DNA from: Larimichthys crocea
Taxonomy: Eukaryota; Chordata; Actinopteri; Sciaenidae
Reading direction: 5' to 3'
Length of the DNA stretch: 64,000 bases
Assembly (NCBI RefSeq): GCF_000972845.2
Contig: NC_040033.1
Location: forward strand, 3,438,241-3,502,240
Shown: positions 37,706 to 49,195 of the stretch, one piece after another
Layout of the letters: the number at the start of each line of letters is the position of its first letter
Numbering within the stretch: the first letter of the stretch is position 1
Made by a program: the position numbers and the translations under genes
The notes under the pieces: model-generated
Told to the model about the DNA's origin: nothing
Database searches by the model: none
Seen by the model: only the letters and a program-made list of their open reading frames with translations

Positions 37706-38917
37706 ATACACTGTTGTGTACAGAGCAATGTGGGGTTACTTCAACATGCAGTCTGTATGAGACCTTTGAGACTGAATAAACAAGAGCAACTGCAGAGTTT
37801 ATGCTTCGCCACTGTGGTCAAAATCAGTTTGAGAAGACACCTGTCCACCACTAAATACAATACACTCGAGCTCTTTCTGATCGTGTTGGGTTCTGAACCA
37901 TATTCTTCTCCGAAGATGGATAATGGCCCGTACCTCCTTCTCATCTGCACTGAGCTCTGCACACTTAATGTAAGCACAGCTCATATCACTATTCATCCAT
38001 CGGGGGCCTTGGACTAAAGCGGCACTAATCAATATTTTTAAATTAACAATGCATCAAATGATGTGTCATGTAAAAAAGGTTAGGGGGCAGGCCGACAGAG
38101 AACACCCGGCTTGGAACATAATTGCTCAGCTCTATGGACCCTTTTAGTCGTTTTTGTGTCATTAATTTGTTTTGTTTTTTTTATCTTGAAAATTTAGACA
38201 AAAAAGCAGATTGCTTTTAAATTTATTTTACTTAGTAGGTATAAAGTATATAAAGATGTTGGGGAGGGAACAACTTAGCAATGGTAACAAGAAAGCTGTT
38301 AGAAAAGCCATAAAAAAGCCAAATAAATGTGGCATCAAAAAATAAGGTAGCTATCTGAATTGTTTTGGGAATCACACTATTTTTCTAAAATAAAATCAAC
38401 ATTTCCATAGGTTTTCCACTACCATTACAACATACTGTGAAAATATATATGTTGCTTAGGACAAACCTAGGGTTCCTGGGTATATTTGATACACTGCAAT
38501 ACCTTGTTTCTTGGACTTGTTTTATTTATAACAAACCAGAAATGTGAACATCACTTGGACTTGAAGAAAGCTGAAACCACCTCAGACTGACACCGTCTCA
38601 GGCCAAGTCAATAAACATTTGCAGTAGGACACCGTCGATATGTTTTCTGAGGGTGTGATGGAGTCACCGTGCAGCGGGGGACCCGCTGCGTGCTGAGTGA
38701 ATCTCCTTCGGATTTCCTTCTAACTTAAGCATTCACTCTCTGACACAGGACACCTGCCCTCTTTCCCTCTATTTATCTTTTCCATCAGCTTACATTTCAC
38801 CTTGTGTACCCTCCTCACCTTTTCTTTTTGTCTTCTCTTCTCATCACAGCTCCTGTGTGTTTGTGTGTGCTGTGGCCATACACAAACTTTCTAGGGACAA
38901 AATCTGTTCCCGAAATT
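37706..38917. other. Non-coding stretch, nothing recognised
   Basis: Overlapping open frames on both strands at 37697-38032 contain no motif. AT-rich from 38030 to 38540. Confidence 0.5.
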
Positions 38918-39009
38918 AGTTTCAGCCCAGTGCTAGCTGGGATAGGCAATAGGCTCCCTCAACCTTGATTAGAATAAGCAGTTACAGAAAATTGATAGAT
39001 GGATGGATG
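38918..39009 (+). repeat. LINE/SINE 3' tail with GGATGGATG end
   Basis: CCCAGTGCTAGCTGGGATAG, then GCTCCCTCAACC, then ATTAGAATAAGCAGTTACAG and AAAATTGATAGATGGATGG match the very common fish tail that ends in GATG repeats. It resembles the tail of Rex3/RTE-type LINEs. The body of the element is absent. Confidence 0.7.
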
Positions 39010-39059
39010 TCTTGAGGAATCACATTTAAACACATCCAACCCTCCCTGTCCTGTGTGTA

Positions 39060-40795
39060 GCACTCCCTATGGTGGTTACCGGGGTACTTTGTTTAGGGAT
39101 GCTATAGCAGAAGGTACAAAGCTCCTGCCATAGTGAGCACGTTTACAGGTCAGGGTCCTGTATCTGTATCGCAATGGTAGCAGTACAAATGATGAGTTGA
39201 GGGGCTGGCTGGGGTCGTGTGCTATACTGAGTGCTCTCTGTGTAATAGCTGTATTGTTGAGGTCTGAGAGATTGGGGGTGGGGAGACCAAAGATTTTGGA
39301 GGCGTGGTGTGTAATGCGTGTTTGTTGTTAGTATGTACCTATTTGAAGTAGTTAACATGTTATAGCACAGGTTGAACAATAGAGGATGATGGCTTGGACT
39401 ATGCTCTTATTGAGTAATAACATAAGTTGGGGAGGAACAGAAAGTGCTTTGAGTTTGCGGATGGCAGAGAGTCTTTGTTGGCAACGTTTGTGGATGTCAG
39501 TGGTGTGATGATCAAAGTTCAGTTTATTGTCCATGGTGAGTCCGAGGTATTTGATGGACTCCACAATTTCCACTTATTCACCGTTGATTATTGTGGGGTT
39601 ATGGATGAAGTTGTGTGCTGAGCTGTGGATGCTGGAAGTGTTGATGATCAGTTTTTTTGTTTTCTTGACACTGAGTTCTAGATGATTGTACACCATTGTG
39701 TGAAGTGGGAGATGGAATCCTAATAGCCTAAAACAGTCGACTGTCGTTAAGGAGTCCAAGTATGGCAGTGTCATCAGAGTATTTAATGTATGTGGTAACA
39801 GGTAAGGGGCTAGTGCAGTCATTGGTGTACAGGGTGCATAACAGAAACAGGCTCAGGACACAACCTTGTGGGGCTCCTGTGTTGGTGATGATGGTGGAGG
39901 ATGTAGCAGTGCCCAATCTGACTGTCTGTGGTCTGATGCTGAGGAAAATGTGGACCCAGAGAATGAGGAGTGGAGGGATGCTGAGGTGGTGAGGTTTCCT
40001 GATCATCTGATGACGCTGGATGGTGTTAAATGCAGAAGTGAAATCAATGAAGAGGATTCTGGCGAAGTTGCTGGGTGATTCCAGGTGCTGTAGGATAGAG
40101 TGAAGAAGGCATGCCACAGCATCCTCAGTCCCCCTTTTGGCCTCGTAGGCAAACTGATACATGCCCAGATGTGGTTCAACAAATGGGTGGATGATGTTAA
40201 GTATCGGTTTTTCAAGGCATTTCATGACAATGGAAGTGAGTGCAACTGGTCGGTATTAATTTAGTTATGGGTTTTTGGGGTACTGGTATGACAGTGGATG
40301 TTTGTGCGAATGAGACTGGGTCATTTATTGCTGATAGTGCGTTTTTTGGTTTCGGGTCCCACCCTGTGAGAGTTCTTACTTTTTGAAAAGCCTGTCTTGT
40401 GTTCATGGTACTGAATTCCTGTTCCAATTTCTGTCTATAGTTGAGTTTTGCTGTGATTATGTTGTTTTATGGTCCTGAGTGAGGCCCAGTCTTGCCGTTT
40501 AAAGGCTTTTCTTTTTTCCTTAAAACTGTGGTTGATGTGATGTGTGATCCAGGGTTTAGAGTTTGAATACCTCTTACAAGTCCTAACTGGTATTGTTGTT
40601 GAGATGCAGGAATTGATATAGTCAGTAATGGTAGAAACCCTCTCCTCCAGGTTGCCCTCAAAAACATCCCAGTCTGTGCAGCCAGAGAGCCCTGTAATCA
40701 TGAGATGGTCCTCCTTCAGTGTTGGTCTGTACAGTGGAAACAGGAAGATGACATTGTGATCCGCGAAGCCAAGTGGAGTCCGACAGGTGTATGTG
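39060..40795 (-). pseudogene. Rex1/CR1-like LINE ORF2 pseudogene
   Basis: Minus-strand pieces follow LINE order from high to low coordinate. Upstream linker: FADHNVIFLFPLYRPTLKED near 40740, then GCTDWDVFEGNLEERVSTI and SKPWITHHINHSFKEKRKAF (40435-40701). RT core at 40225-39728: motif A as ILFIDFTSAFNTI with Asp61, then TGAPQGCVLS, then motif C as YSDDT where YADD or FADD is usual. Thumb: LELSVKKTKKLII (about 39680) and ESIKYLGLTMDNKL (39573-39352). C-terminal region continues to about 39085. At least three frame changes and several stops break it. The 5' end is truncated at about 40795. The catalytic aspartates survive, but the element cannot be translated. The clade is inferred from the motifs. 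Confidence 0.85.
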
Positions 40796-41350
40796 TAACC
40801 CTTGTGAGATGTTTTCCTTCTAAAATGTAACCTTCAGGAACTGGCCTGGCTTGTGGTATCAGCAGGTTTATTTACATCTGCATCTGCATACATAACAAAA
40901 AAGTAAAAAAGGAGGTAGATCTCATCCTGTGGGCAACAGCGCCTCTCCTCATAAATCCTCCGTCGCTTTTAGGACTCATTAATACATCTCAGTAAAATAC
41001 AATAAAGAAATAGTGATCGTATAGTGGATTACATTCAGGCAATCAATAAAACATTACGACAATGCATGCAAATATGCAAATATACTCTGGACTGTTACCT
41101 ATTTTACATAGTTAGAAATAACATACAATACAAAACACTTTGGCGAACAACCAGCAACATCACTCAGTCAACTCATTTACATATTTCAAGATCGCATCAT
41201 AGGACAACATACTGTACATACCTGCATACATTACAAAAAAGTATAAAAGGAGGTAGATCTCATCTCGTGGGCAACAGCGCCTCTGTCTGGAGAGACGACA
41301 CAACACGACACGATGTTAACAACTGCTAGCTACACATAATACAGATATAG
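40796..41350. repeat. Region with 62-bp direct repeats 338 bp apart
   Basis: CTGCATACATAACAAAAAAG through GGCAACAGCGCCTCT at 40884-40945 recurs at 41222-41284 with about four changes. The second copy reads TATAAAAGGAGG where the first reads TAAAAAAGGAGG. The DNA between is AT-rich and unrelated to the LINE next door. This could be a tandem duplication, a short LTR pair, or termini of an unknown insertion. Confidence 0.6.
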
Positions 41351-41351
41351 T

Positions 41352-41393
<42 letters not shown>

Positions 41394-41404
41394 GTGTGTG
41401 TGTG
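41351..41404. repeat. Compound (CA)n(TA)n(TG)n microsatellite
   Basis: CA units to 41378, TA units to about 41393, then TG units to 41404. The compound order makes the tract self-complementary. Confidence 0.92.
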
Positions 41405-44149
41405 CTCTTTATTCAGAAAACCCTCATGTCATTTCAGGATCTGGTTATTATAGACACAGATTAAATGTTAAATATAAATATTTCAATATTTATCATCACA
41501 GTAACAGTGTTACACACATTAGTAGCTGTAAACACTCAGCATTAGAAAAATACATACGTTGGTTTGGTGCTTACATAAGGAGTAAACATTTATAATCATC
41601 ACTTTAAAAGTTACATACGTTGTTTTTGGTGCCTGTTTGTTTCCCAGATATATTAGTGTGTGTGTGTGAATGGGTGTATAAGAGACATTAACTTAAAGAA
41701 CTTTGTAGAAAGGCGCTTTATGAAGTTCAGTCCATTTCCTTGTATTAGTTTACCGGCAGATCTGCCACATCCAATATGGCGGCGACGTCGACGTACAATT
41801 CAGCGCTCAATGCCGCGTCTATGTTTATATGTCTATGGCGTAGTCGTCCCATTTAGCTGGATTTAACTCAGCCCTATTTAACTATGTTACATATGCATCT
41901 GTTATGTTCCCGTAGCACAAGTCCAAAATGGTTCCCCTTCTCATTGGAATATCTACAAACTGCTGAAACGAAGGCAGAACACCGTCAGGGTATTTACTCT
42001 GCATGTTGTTAGCACTGTTAGCTACTAGCTCGGCAGCAGCCTTGATGACAACAGCAGGAAATTCCCCATCATGTGCGAGAGAGAGAGTTAACTCATTCTG
42101 TAGAAGGCCTCAAGTGGCTTGTTTGAACAACTGCAGTTTTTGGAACTTCATTTTATAGCCATGGAGGTTTCTGTTTGATTAGAACACATATTCAATCCAA
42201 AGAAAGTTTGTTCTCCCACTTGGCAAAATTTTACATCCCATTAAATTCAGTAATCAAGATTGTAAGACTCAACCTGTCCTAGCAGATGAAGCTTGTATCA
42301 TTCTATTTATTTAGATATTCTGAACAAATCCTATGAAAAGACCAAAACCAAAAATGTATTAGTCCATCTCTGACTAGATACTTTCTGACCTCCCTACCCC
42401 AAGTGTCTCTCTCAGGTGACTTGTACTGAACTGTGAATCTTGATTGAAAGTAAACATAGTTCATACAGTGAATGCACACTACTGGGATTTTATTAAATTA
42501 CAGTGTGTAGGGTCATGATAATGAAGGACAATAACGTGTTTCTAACTTATTTTTGAAGCACACAAATGTTTGCGACATCTCGTAGTTTCAAATCAGATCA
42601 TCAATCTGTCCCACTGACTGATTATCTCTATATATAATAAAGAATTTCTTACTGATTTTATATGACTTTTATATGAGCAAGAGAAGATGGCACCATTAAT
42701 AAACCAATAGTTACAGGTGAACTGTGCCTATTTAAAATTCTCACTTCTCTGATGAATATATAATTTTAAGTTCACCATCGCAAAATTTTTCAATGAGATC
42801 TTCAGTCTATTGAGCAAACTTTTTGCCAGCATGTGCCTGCAAAAATACTACAGCTGCTTCTCTTGTATTTCAAAAACTTGAATGTTTTTATTTCAATCCA
42901 CAGGTGCAGTGACCCAGTTTCCCCACACAGATGAGTGAAGTTACTTTTATACCAAACCCCACTGTCATTTTCTTCTTTCTTTTTACATTTTTTTAGTGGA
43001 TTTGGAAACTCCCTATCATAACCACTGTTGTAGTTTTTTAAGGCGCTGATGAGAGGCCTCCTCCTCCTGACTGAGCACGTTTGACTCTGGTTTGCTGATA
43101 AATTGCAGCTGCTATTTCCTCCTCTCTCTGTGGGAGCGACTATGAATTCACTTCATTAAAATTCCACCGGGGAAGATGACACCTTTTATTTAAGGTCTCC
43201 CATTCTCTCCCTCCCTCCCTCTCTCTCTCTCTCCCTCCCTCTCTCTCTCTTCCTCACTCTCTTTCTGTCTTGCTCCCTCTCTCTGCTCTTTTTTCTTTTC
43301 ACACAGGGGAGATTGATTTGAATTTTAATTTGCCAGCACAATGTCACAGCGTCTGTTTGTGAAATGAGGTCAAGGAGCTCAAGTTGTTTTACAGGATCAA
43401 TACGAGGGGATATAATGTGATAAAGGCAAAATGCTGGACCTTGCCAGAACTTACAGGCCTTCAAATCGAGTCTTCATATGGAAATATTAGCAAAGATATC
43501 ATGCTGATACAACCGGGGCATTTTCATTATTTCCCTCTTTTGTTGATGGGAAGCCTCATATTAATATTTTATCAGATTTTATTCAGTGACTGTGAGGGCA
43601 GCCTGTCTGAATGACTGAACCGCAGAGCAAGTACTGAGAAGGGTCTCTGGAAATCGAGTGCACTCCCCTCCACCTTCATATCCTGCATTCGAAGCTCAAC
43701 CTGTGGGACGCGTTGTTGTGTGAGTTGTTGATTGAAACAGACATGCTCAGCTAAGCTTGAGAGAGCACCGGGCGGATTCACTTATTACTGACTTCATGAG
43801 GCGTTCAACTCCCGGCTGACCTGCGGTAATTCTCACAAACACACACACACACATTGAATTGCATACAATTGTGATTGTCAATGTGCAATTGGCGATGAGA
43901 GTTTAAAGGTGTTGACAGGTTTCAGTTACAAGATACTCCACATTATGTCCTCCTATTCATGTTGGTTCATATTAAAAACCTATTTTTTTTTCCATTTGAT
44001 TATTTTTATGAAGGTATCTGCAAAAGCCGACATTAATTGTTGAATTTGTTTTCTTTCCAACTTTATTTGTATGTTTTTCACGATATATCCATGCAGACAC
44101 ATGCATATGCCACCCAAGAAAACAACAACAATCAGATACCTAATACAAA
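41405..44149. other. Non-coding stretch with CpG-rich patch and CT tract
   Basis: At 41765-41830 a CpG-rich patch contains AATATGGCGGC (41773-41783), a good match to the YY1 motif, followed by GACGTCGACGTAC. It ends in ATGTTTATATGTCTATGG, like the end of family A, so it may belong to a repeat. At 43195-43262 lies a CT-rich tract. The flanks 43030-43190 and 43310-43620 are free of recognised repeats and may be conserved non-coding sequence. No exon was found. Confidence 0.4.
43195..43262. repeat. CT-rich polypyrimidine tract
   Basis: Blocks of (CT)n and CCCT over about 68 bp. The minus-strand frame rich in Arg/Glu/Gly here is an artefact. Confidence 0.9.
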
Positions 44150-44560
44150 AGTATGTCTAAATACTGTAACAGTTTTGAGTTTGTTCTTTGTTTCCTGTTT
44201 TATTTTATACAGTAGTTCTACCCTGTCTGTGTCTTGTGTACTACTTTCTGTAGTACAACTTCTATTCAGCTCTTGTCTTTCCTTTGTTTCCTGGCCTGTC
44301 CGTCAGATGTCTTTACTCTGTATCTGCACACTCCTGTTTGTTTCAGAAGCTTGCCTCTGTTCCAGTTTGGTTCGTGATTTTGTTTTTCCTGACCACCAGC
44401 TGCTTCTTAGTTTGTTTCTCTACCCTGCTCCTGTGCTGTTTTGTGTTCGTCTCTACCAGTAAGTTATTAAAGTTTCTTTCTATACTCATACCTGCTCTCA
44501 GTACCTATGTCTACATTTGGTTCCAGCCACTCCCGAACACTCCCTCCGTGACAAATACAC
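44150..44560 (+). repeat. LTR-like or retroelement-derived repeat, second tract
   Basis: CCTG/TTTCCTG-rich sense strand with GTTTCCTGGCCTGTCCGTCA and CTGACCACCAGCTGCTTC. It then has AGTTATTAAAGTTTCTTTC as a possible polyadenylation signal region, followed by ACATTTGGTTCCAGCCACTC and CCGAACACTCCCTCCGTGAC. The ending CATTTGGGTCCAGC..CCGTGACA is a well-known 3' end of a teleost repeat. It mirrors the layout at 19430. The hydrophobic frame of 141 codons across it is spurious. Confidence 0.5.
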
Positions 44561-47500
44561 ATATAAACATGTGTACATATGTATAATAATATTTATTGAA
44601 AAGACATACACATATCTGACAACACAGATTTAAATGCAGACGTACCTTCTTTTAGCATAGAAAAAAAAATCTAACAATAACAATAAAGAGACACTTATTT
44701 CAGCCAAAATGACTTGAGTGACTAAAAAATCACCTGTTGGCTAGGGAGGGTAAAAATATTTAAGATAGTGTTAATCAAAAATAGACTGAAACTGAATTCT
44801 ATAAAGCGGGCCCAGAAACAGCATCTTTTATACAGTTACATAATAACATTTTATTCTAGTTTTTCTAGCAGAATTAAGGATTTGGATCCAATTGGTGAAG
44901 TCCAATTATGTTTTTGTATGAAATGTCACAAACAAGACATACTATTTCATACACCCCCATAGTCTTATGACGAGCTGCTGCATTGACACAATGGACATTA
45001 TGGTGCAAAATAATTACCACAGTCCACATTAGTATCTGAATAATCCCATTAATGATACCAACAGCTCAGAAGTAGGAACATTATGAAGCCCTTATATCGT
45101 GTGCTCAGGCACAGCCAGAGAAGTGAACAGCTCGGTGGACGTTGATGTCACATTGCAGTTACCATAATTCTAAGTCAGTGACTTGTAAACAGGGTTCAAA
45201 TCAACATACATGTTGTAATTACAGCTGGGAACTTTGTGTGGAAAATTCTGTTGATGCCTGAAGCACTTATCAACAACCTAAACCCATTATTATAGGTTAT
45301 TAACATGAATATAGTGCTATATTGTAAAGAGTGTCAACAAGTACACAGCTGACTAACATGGGCGTCTTTCCCATCTCGTATGAACACAGCAGGTGGGATG
45401 AGCAATGAGACGTTAAAACGGCTTACTGTGATAGTGTGAGTAACCTGTCAATCAAGCCTCCCTGCCCGTCCACAAACAAACCTTATTTAGTTTTAAATTT
45501 GCTGGCCATTCAGTCCAGTGCAGAATGGGGCTAGACGCATTCACTTTCAGTAGCAAATCGCTCACTCCTTGTTTTCTTCTTGCAACTTTGATCTGCAGAG
45601 GCTCTGCAAAGCCCAAACAGTCTGAGAGAACTAATACAAGCTGATGTGGATGCAAGGGCATTGACAGATCAATCGCAATAAAGTGTTTGATAAGAAGCTG
45701 TATAATGTATGTAATGAATTACGAGATATGGATTGTGTGTTCCAAAGCACCACCCACTGCTGTATCTTTGGGCCAACAGTACAGTCAAAACATGACACAA
45801 TCTCCTAGTTTCCAAGCTGGGAGTCGAACATCTGTAAAACACTAAAATGTCCCAGTTTTCACCACAATAAAAATAATTAAACTTGTTTAGTGTGCTTACA
45901 TACAAGTTTATCCCAACCCGGTATGAAAACAATGCACCACACGTCCAACACAATCCAACACTGATTTGTCTGTATGTGTCAGTCAATCAACGTGTTGTCA
46001 AGGCTGTTGCTAAGCCTATGAGTCATCGGCAAGTGTCATGACATTTGTGTCTTTTTGTGACAGAGCCTGTCAGCATGCTAACGGTTAGCTGTCATGCAGA
46101 AAAAGAAAGTCAGTCAGAGCTCCAGGATTCTTGCTTATGAAAATGTCGCATTCATGATGTGCACGGTGGTGAAAGGCGCACTCTGTAGGCGAGCTTAATG
46201 CTCAAATGACTGTCCCCAACTGGGATGAAACTGCGCACGCACAAGCGCATACATGTGCTTGCATAAATGTGGTTTAGGGGTTTTGAAAATATAAATAGTG
46301 AAAGAAAGCATTGGTCTTTTGGAGAGATCTTTTATACATCATGTGACCAGCAACTCCAATTCCAGCACTGTTCATGGAGGCTTAGATCTGCTCTCTCAAA
46401 TCAAGAGAACCTTTTCAAAGAAAGCTTTTAGTGATTGCCTCCAAGATGCCCACTAGAGAGAAGTGATATTGCCTATTTGATAGCATTTCCTAAAGCTGCG
46501 TTGTATTTGTATTCCTAAAAGTGTTTGGGGGGGGGTTTCCCACTCTTTTCAAGTCTTCTCGATGCCACTAGCTGGTACTGATCAGCATTCAGTTCTGGCG
46601 GTTGCCTCTTGGTGGTTACGAAAGAAGAAATTAAACCAGGGTTCATTAAAGAGATTAAACAGGGTAAAGATAAAAAGTAAACATGCTCATCAAATGTTAA
46701 CACGTTTACGGAAACATTTGGTTAATTTTCCCCCTCCTTGCCTTCGTTTCCTCCGGTCTTCACACTGCTTTATATGTATACCAGGTGCTGTTTTGATGGG
46801 AAAACTTGATTACTTAGTTGATGAGATGAAGAAAACTTTTCATCTCCAGTTCTCAGCTGAAGCACATCTCTCTTCAATCTCTCTGCAATCACTGAGTGAT
46901 TGTCTGACAAGGTTATGGTGTGAATACTAAGCACCAGACTATACTTTTCATCATCGTTAACCACACTGACCTGGACAGAGAAAGGCCAGAAAAATATCCC
47001 CGGGGCTCGCGTTTCATCTTCACAAACAATATGAGACAATGTCTTGCTAGCACATGATAGAGGCTGCAATCATCAGCTGTTGGACAGTGGAATCATTCCT
47101 AAAAAGTCTGTAAAATGTAATGCGTGTCTTGCAGATGGTGCCACATGAAAGGCCATGGTGATCATTAAAAAATGTTCACTTTGCATGTGACCATGATTAT
47201 TCTCTTTAAATTGCAAGGCAATTTATCTGTTATCTTATGACATATCTGTTAATATGTAGATAAATGGCCAGAATGGAGCGTTTATGTTCAGTGTGCTCAG
47301 TAATTTTCATGTCAGCCTGCTCATTGAATCTAGATATTTTTAGTATATGCATAGTAATTCTGACATCATGAAGAGTGGATTTAGATATTGGTTTGATATT
47401 AACTGTGTCTCAAGTCTCTATTAAAGACTATTTCTCAGCTGGTTTTGGGTATTTCTTTCTGTGCCATTGATGCATACTGTTGTACCTTCTGTCACTTTCT

Positions 47501-47584
47501 GTCACAAATATCGAGGTAGACAACACAGATGTATCAACAATATAAACTCAACAGCAGCTCATAAACACACATATTAAAGAAGAT
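44561..47584. other. Non-coding stretch, nothing recognised
   Basis: No repeat assigned. G9 run near 46527-46535. Overlapping opposite-strand frames of about 100-120 codons at 46562-47069 have no domain, and the opposite strand is open as well, typical of chance. Confidence 0.5.
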
Positions 47585-48512
47585 GCTGCAGTTTTTATGC
47601 CATGCATAGTGCGTACACACGATGCTACGTTTCTAGGCAACGCGTTAGTCGTTGACGTCTTCATCTGGAGAGTGTTCCATCCTTCTGTGAGTTTGTTGTG
47701 GTGCTCGTCTCACCTTTGAGTTGAATGAGGCTCTGCAGTCACAACTGTGACAGGAATTATTGTCCCAAACAGCACAAAGGCCTCGCGCTGGAGGTTAGAC
47801 GTCTACGAGCAGATATAGAAGTCGCTGCTGGAAGATCCTCCATGAGCATGTTGCTGTTTAGTATTTTAGCTGGACCCAACAGACATCACGGGTGATTTGG
47901 GTCGCCAGGCATGCTCGCCATTTGGTGCATTAAATCAGTAATTAAAATACATAAATCCGAATGCTAACCATAGCCATAACCCATAATGACATGAGCCTTC
48001 ATTTTAATGTGTTCTTGTAATTTTTTTGTATCTTTTACTTACTGATAGTCCCGGCCCAGGTGCAATTACTGCTCCACCCACTCTGAGAATGAACTCAGGG
48101 AGTGTATCACCATCAAATCACCAAATGGTGTGTATACACACCAATGTGTTAAGTCATTTTGTGATAGCTTATAGTCGGAAGTTGATCTTTGATGCATTCT
48201 TGTGAAAGTAGTTCAAATGTTTAAGTCTTTAGACTTAAGACTTCCAGAGAAGTCATCTGTGATTGATTAGTCATCCCTGCAGAGGCCAGGAGGTCTGCAC
48301 ATGAAATGACTATTTATGCTCTTAAACTTCAAAATGTCCTGCTGTCCATGTCCCACATGAAACCTAAAGTTAACAAACCTTTATTCATCCTATGATGATA
48401 TTTTACTGAGTTTTTCTTCAAGGAAATCTCTCCACAGTCTTGCTCCTACACCCCGTATAGAACCTCCATACCCCTCTGTGCCCCTTTGGAAGAAAAAACA
48501 ATGCTGAAGACA
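47585..48512 (+). repeat. Left arm of a 4.2 kb inverted repeat
   Basis: 928 bp that reappears as reverse complement at 50866-51795. The outer end is GCTGCAGTTTTTATGCC and the inner end lies at ...ATGCTGAAGACAG. Over a stretch of about 450 bp compared by eye I count roughly ten differences (about 97% identity). It includes the 16-bp perfect palindrome GGTGTGTATACACACC at 48127-48142. Beyond 48512 the left side continues with sequence lacking a counterpart, which suggests the original unit was longer. No transposase or other protein is evident. Confidence 0.9.
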
Positions 48513-48628
48513 GGACGTTTTCAGTTTCAGTTCAGCTTCTCCTAGGCTCTGGAATAACCCCCTGGAGGCCAGTAGACAGGCTGAGTCTGTTTTTGAAATG
48601 AAATAAACTTGAAACACTCAAACGCCAG

Positions 48629-48745
48629 CGTCACAGCCATCAGGGGCAGTTTGGGGTACAGTATTTAATGAGACAGCGATGTATCGAACCAGCGACCCTC
48701 AGATCAGTAGATGACCCACTGTTTAACCAAAGCCAGAGCCGTGCA
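48629..48745 (-). mobile_element. tRNA-derived SINE fragment
   Basis: Reading the minus strand: GCACGGCTCTGGCTTTGG, then GGGTCATCTACTGATCTGAG, then GGTCGCTGGTTCGATAC (a B-box-like GGTTCGAT). Then, after decay, CCCCAAACTGCCCCTGATGG and CTGTGAC. This order is the head and body of a tRNA-related SINE widespread in teleosts. The A-box end is degraded and a GTTTAACC segment replaces part of the head. It is not a functional tRNA gene, because there is no intact cloverleaf. Confidence 0.7.
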
Positions 48746-49129
48746 TGTGTAACATATTTAATTTACAGGTTCTAACGTGTGTTAAATGATGTTTTCTAAA
48801 CCTAAGCAAGTAGTTTCGGTGCCTAAACATAACCATAACCTTTTGACGATGTTAACCATGTATGTCTTTATACAGCTTCGATAATTGTGATAATCGTGAA
48901 GTACACAGGCCCAAAAGGCCTTATGAGTAGTGTCATTCTTCTACGCCATCCAGTGATATAAAGTTATGAAGGTGTCACATGTATTACATGGCGCTCTGCC
49001 CACCTGCAGCCGTAAACACACCTGCAGCTTCTCCTTTGCTGCAGCTGCTGATCTGCCTCCTTTTCTTTTCATTCCCTTCTCACACAGTTTATCATGACTT
49101 TTAATGCACAGGGGCAACGTGAAATGTCG

Positions 49130-49195
49130 CTAGGTACAATTCATCCTCTGGACACTGAGGATATTTATACCAAATTTCATGGCAGTGCATCCGAG
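49130..49195 (-). repeat. Fragment of teleost repeat 'family C'
   Basis: AATTCATCCTCTGGACACTG, then TACCAAATTTCATGGCAGTG match the family in reverse orientation, like 4949. Confidence 0.55.

Noticed and set aside
41222..41300. Promoter reading of TATAAAAGGAGG
   Set aside because: A single TATA-like box in repeated AT-rich DNA with no downstream gene is not enough for a promoter call.
43186..43464. Arg/Glu/Gly-rich minus-strand frame resembling an RS-type domain
   Set aside because: Translation of the CT-rich tract at 43195-43262.
44037..44462. 141-codon frame rich in Leu, Ser, Phe and Cys that looks like a membrane protein
   Set aside because: The hydrophobicity comes from a pyrimidine-rich LTR-like repeat. 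No start context, splice structure or family resemblance.
46562..47069. Overlapping frames of 122 and 99 codons on opposite strands
   Set aside because: No motif in either, and both strands being open over the same DNA is what chance gives. No exon signals found.
48629..48745. Possible tRNA gene on the minus strand (B-box-like GGTTCGAT)
   Set aside because: No complete cloverleaf or intact A box, and the downstream body matches a common fish SINE.
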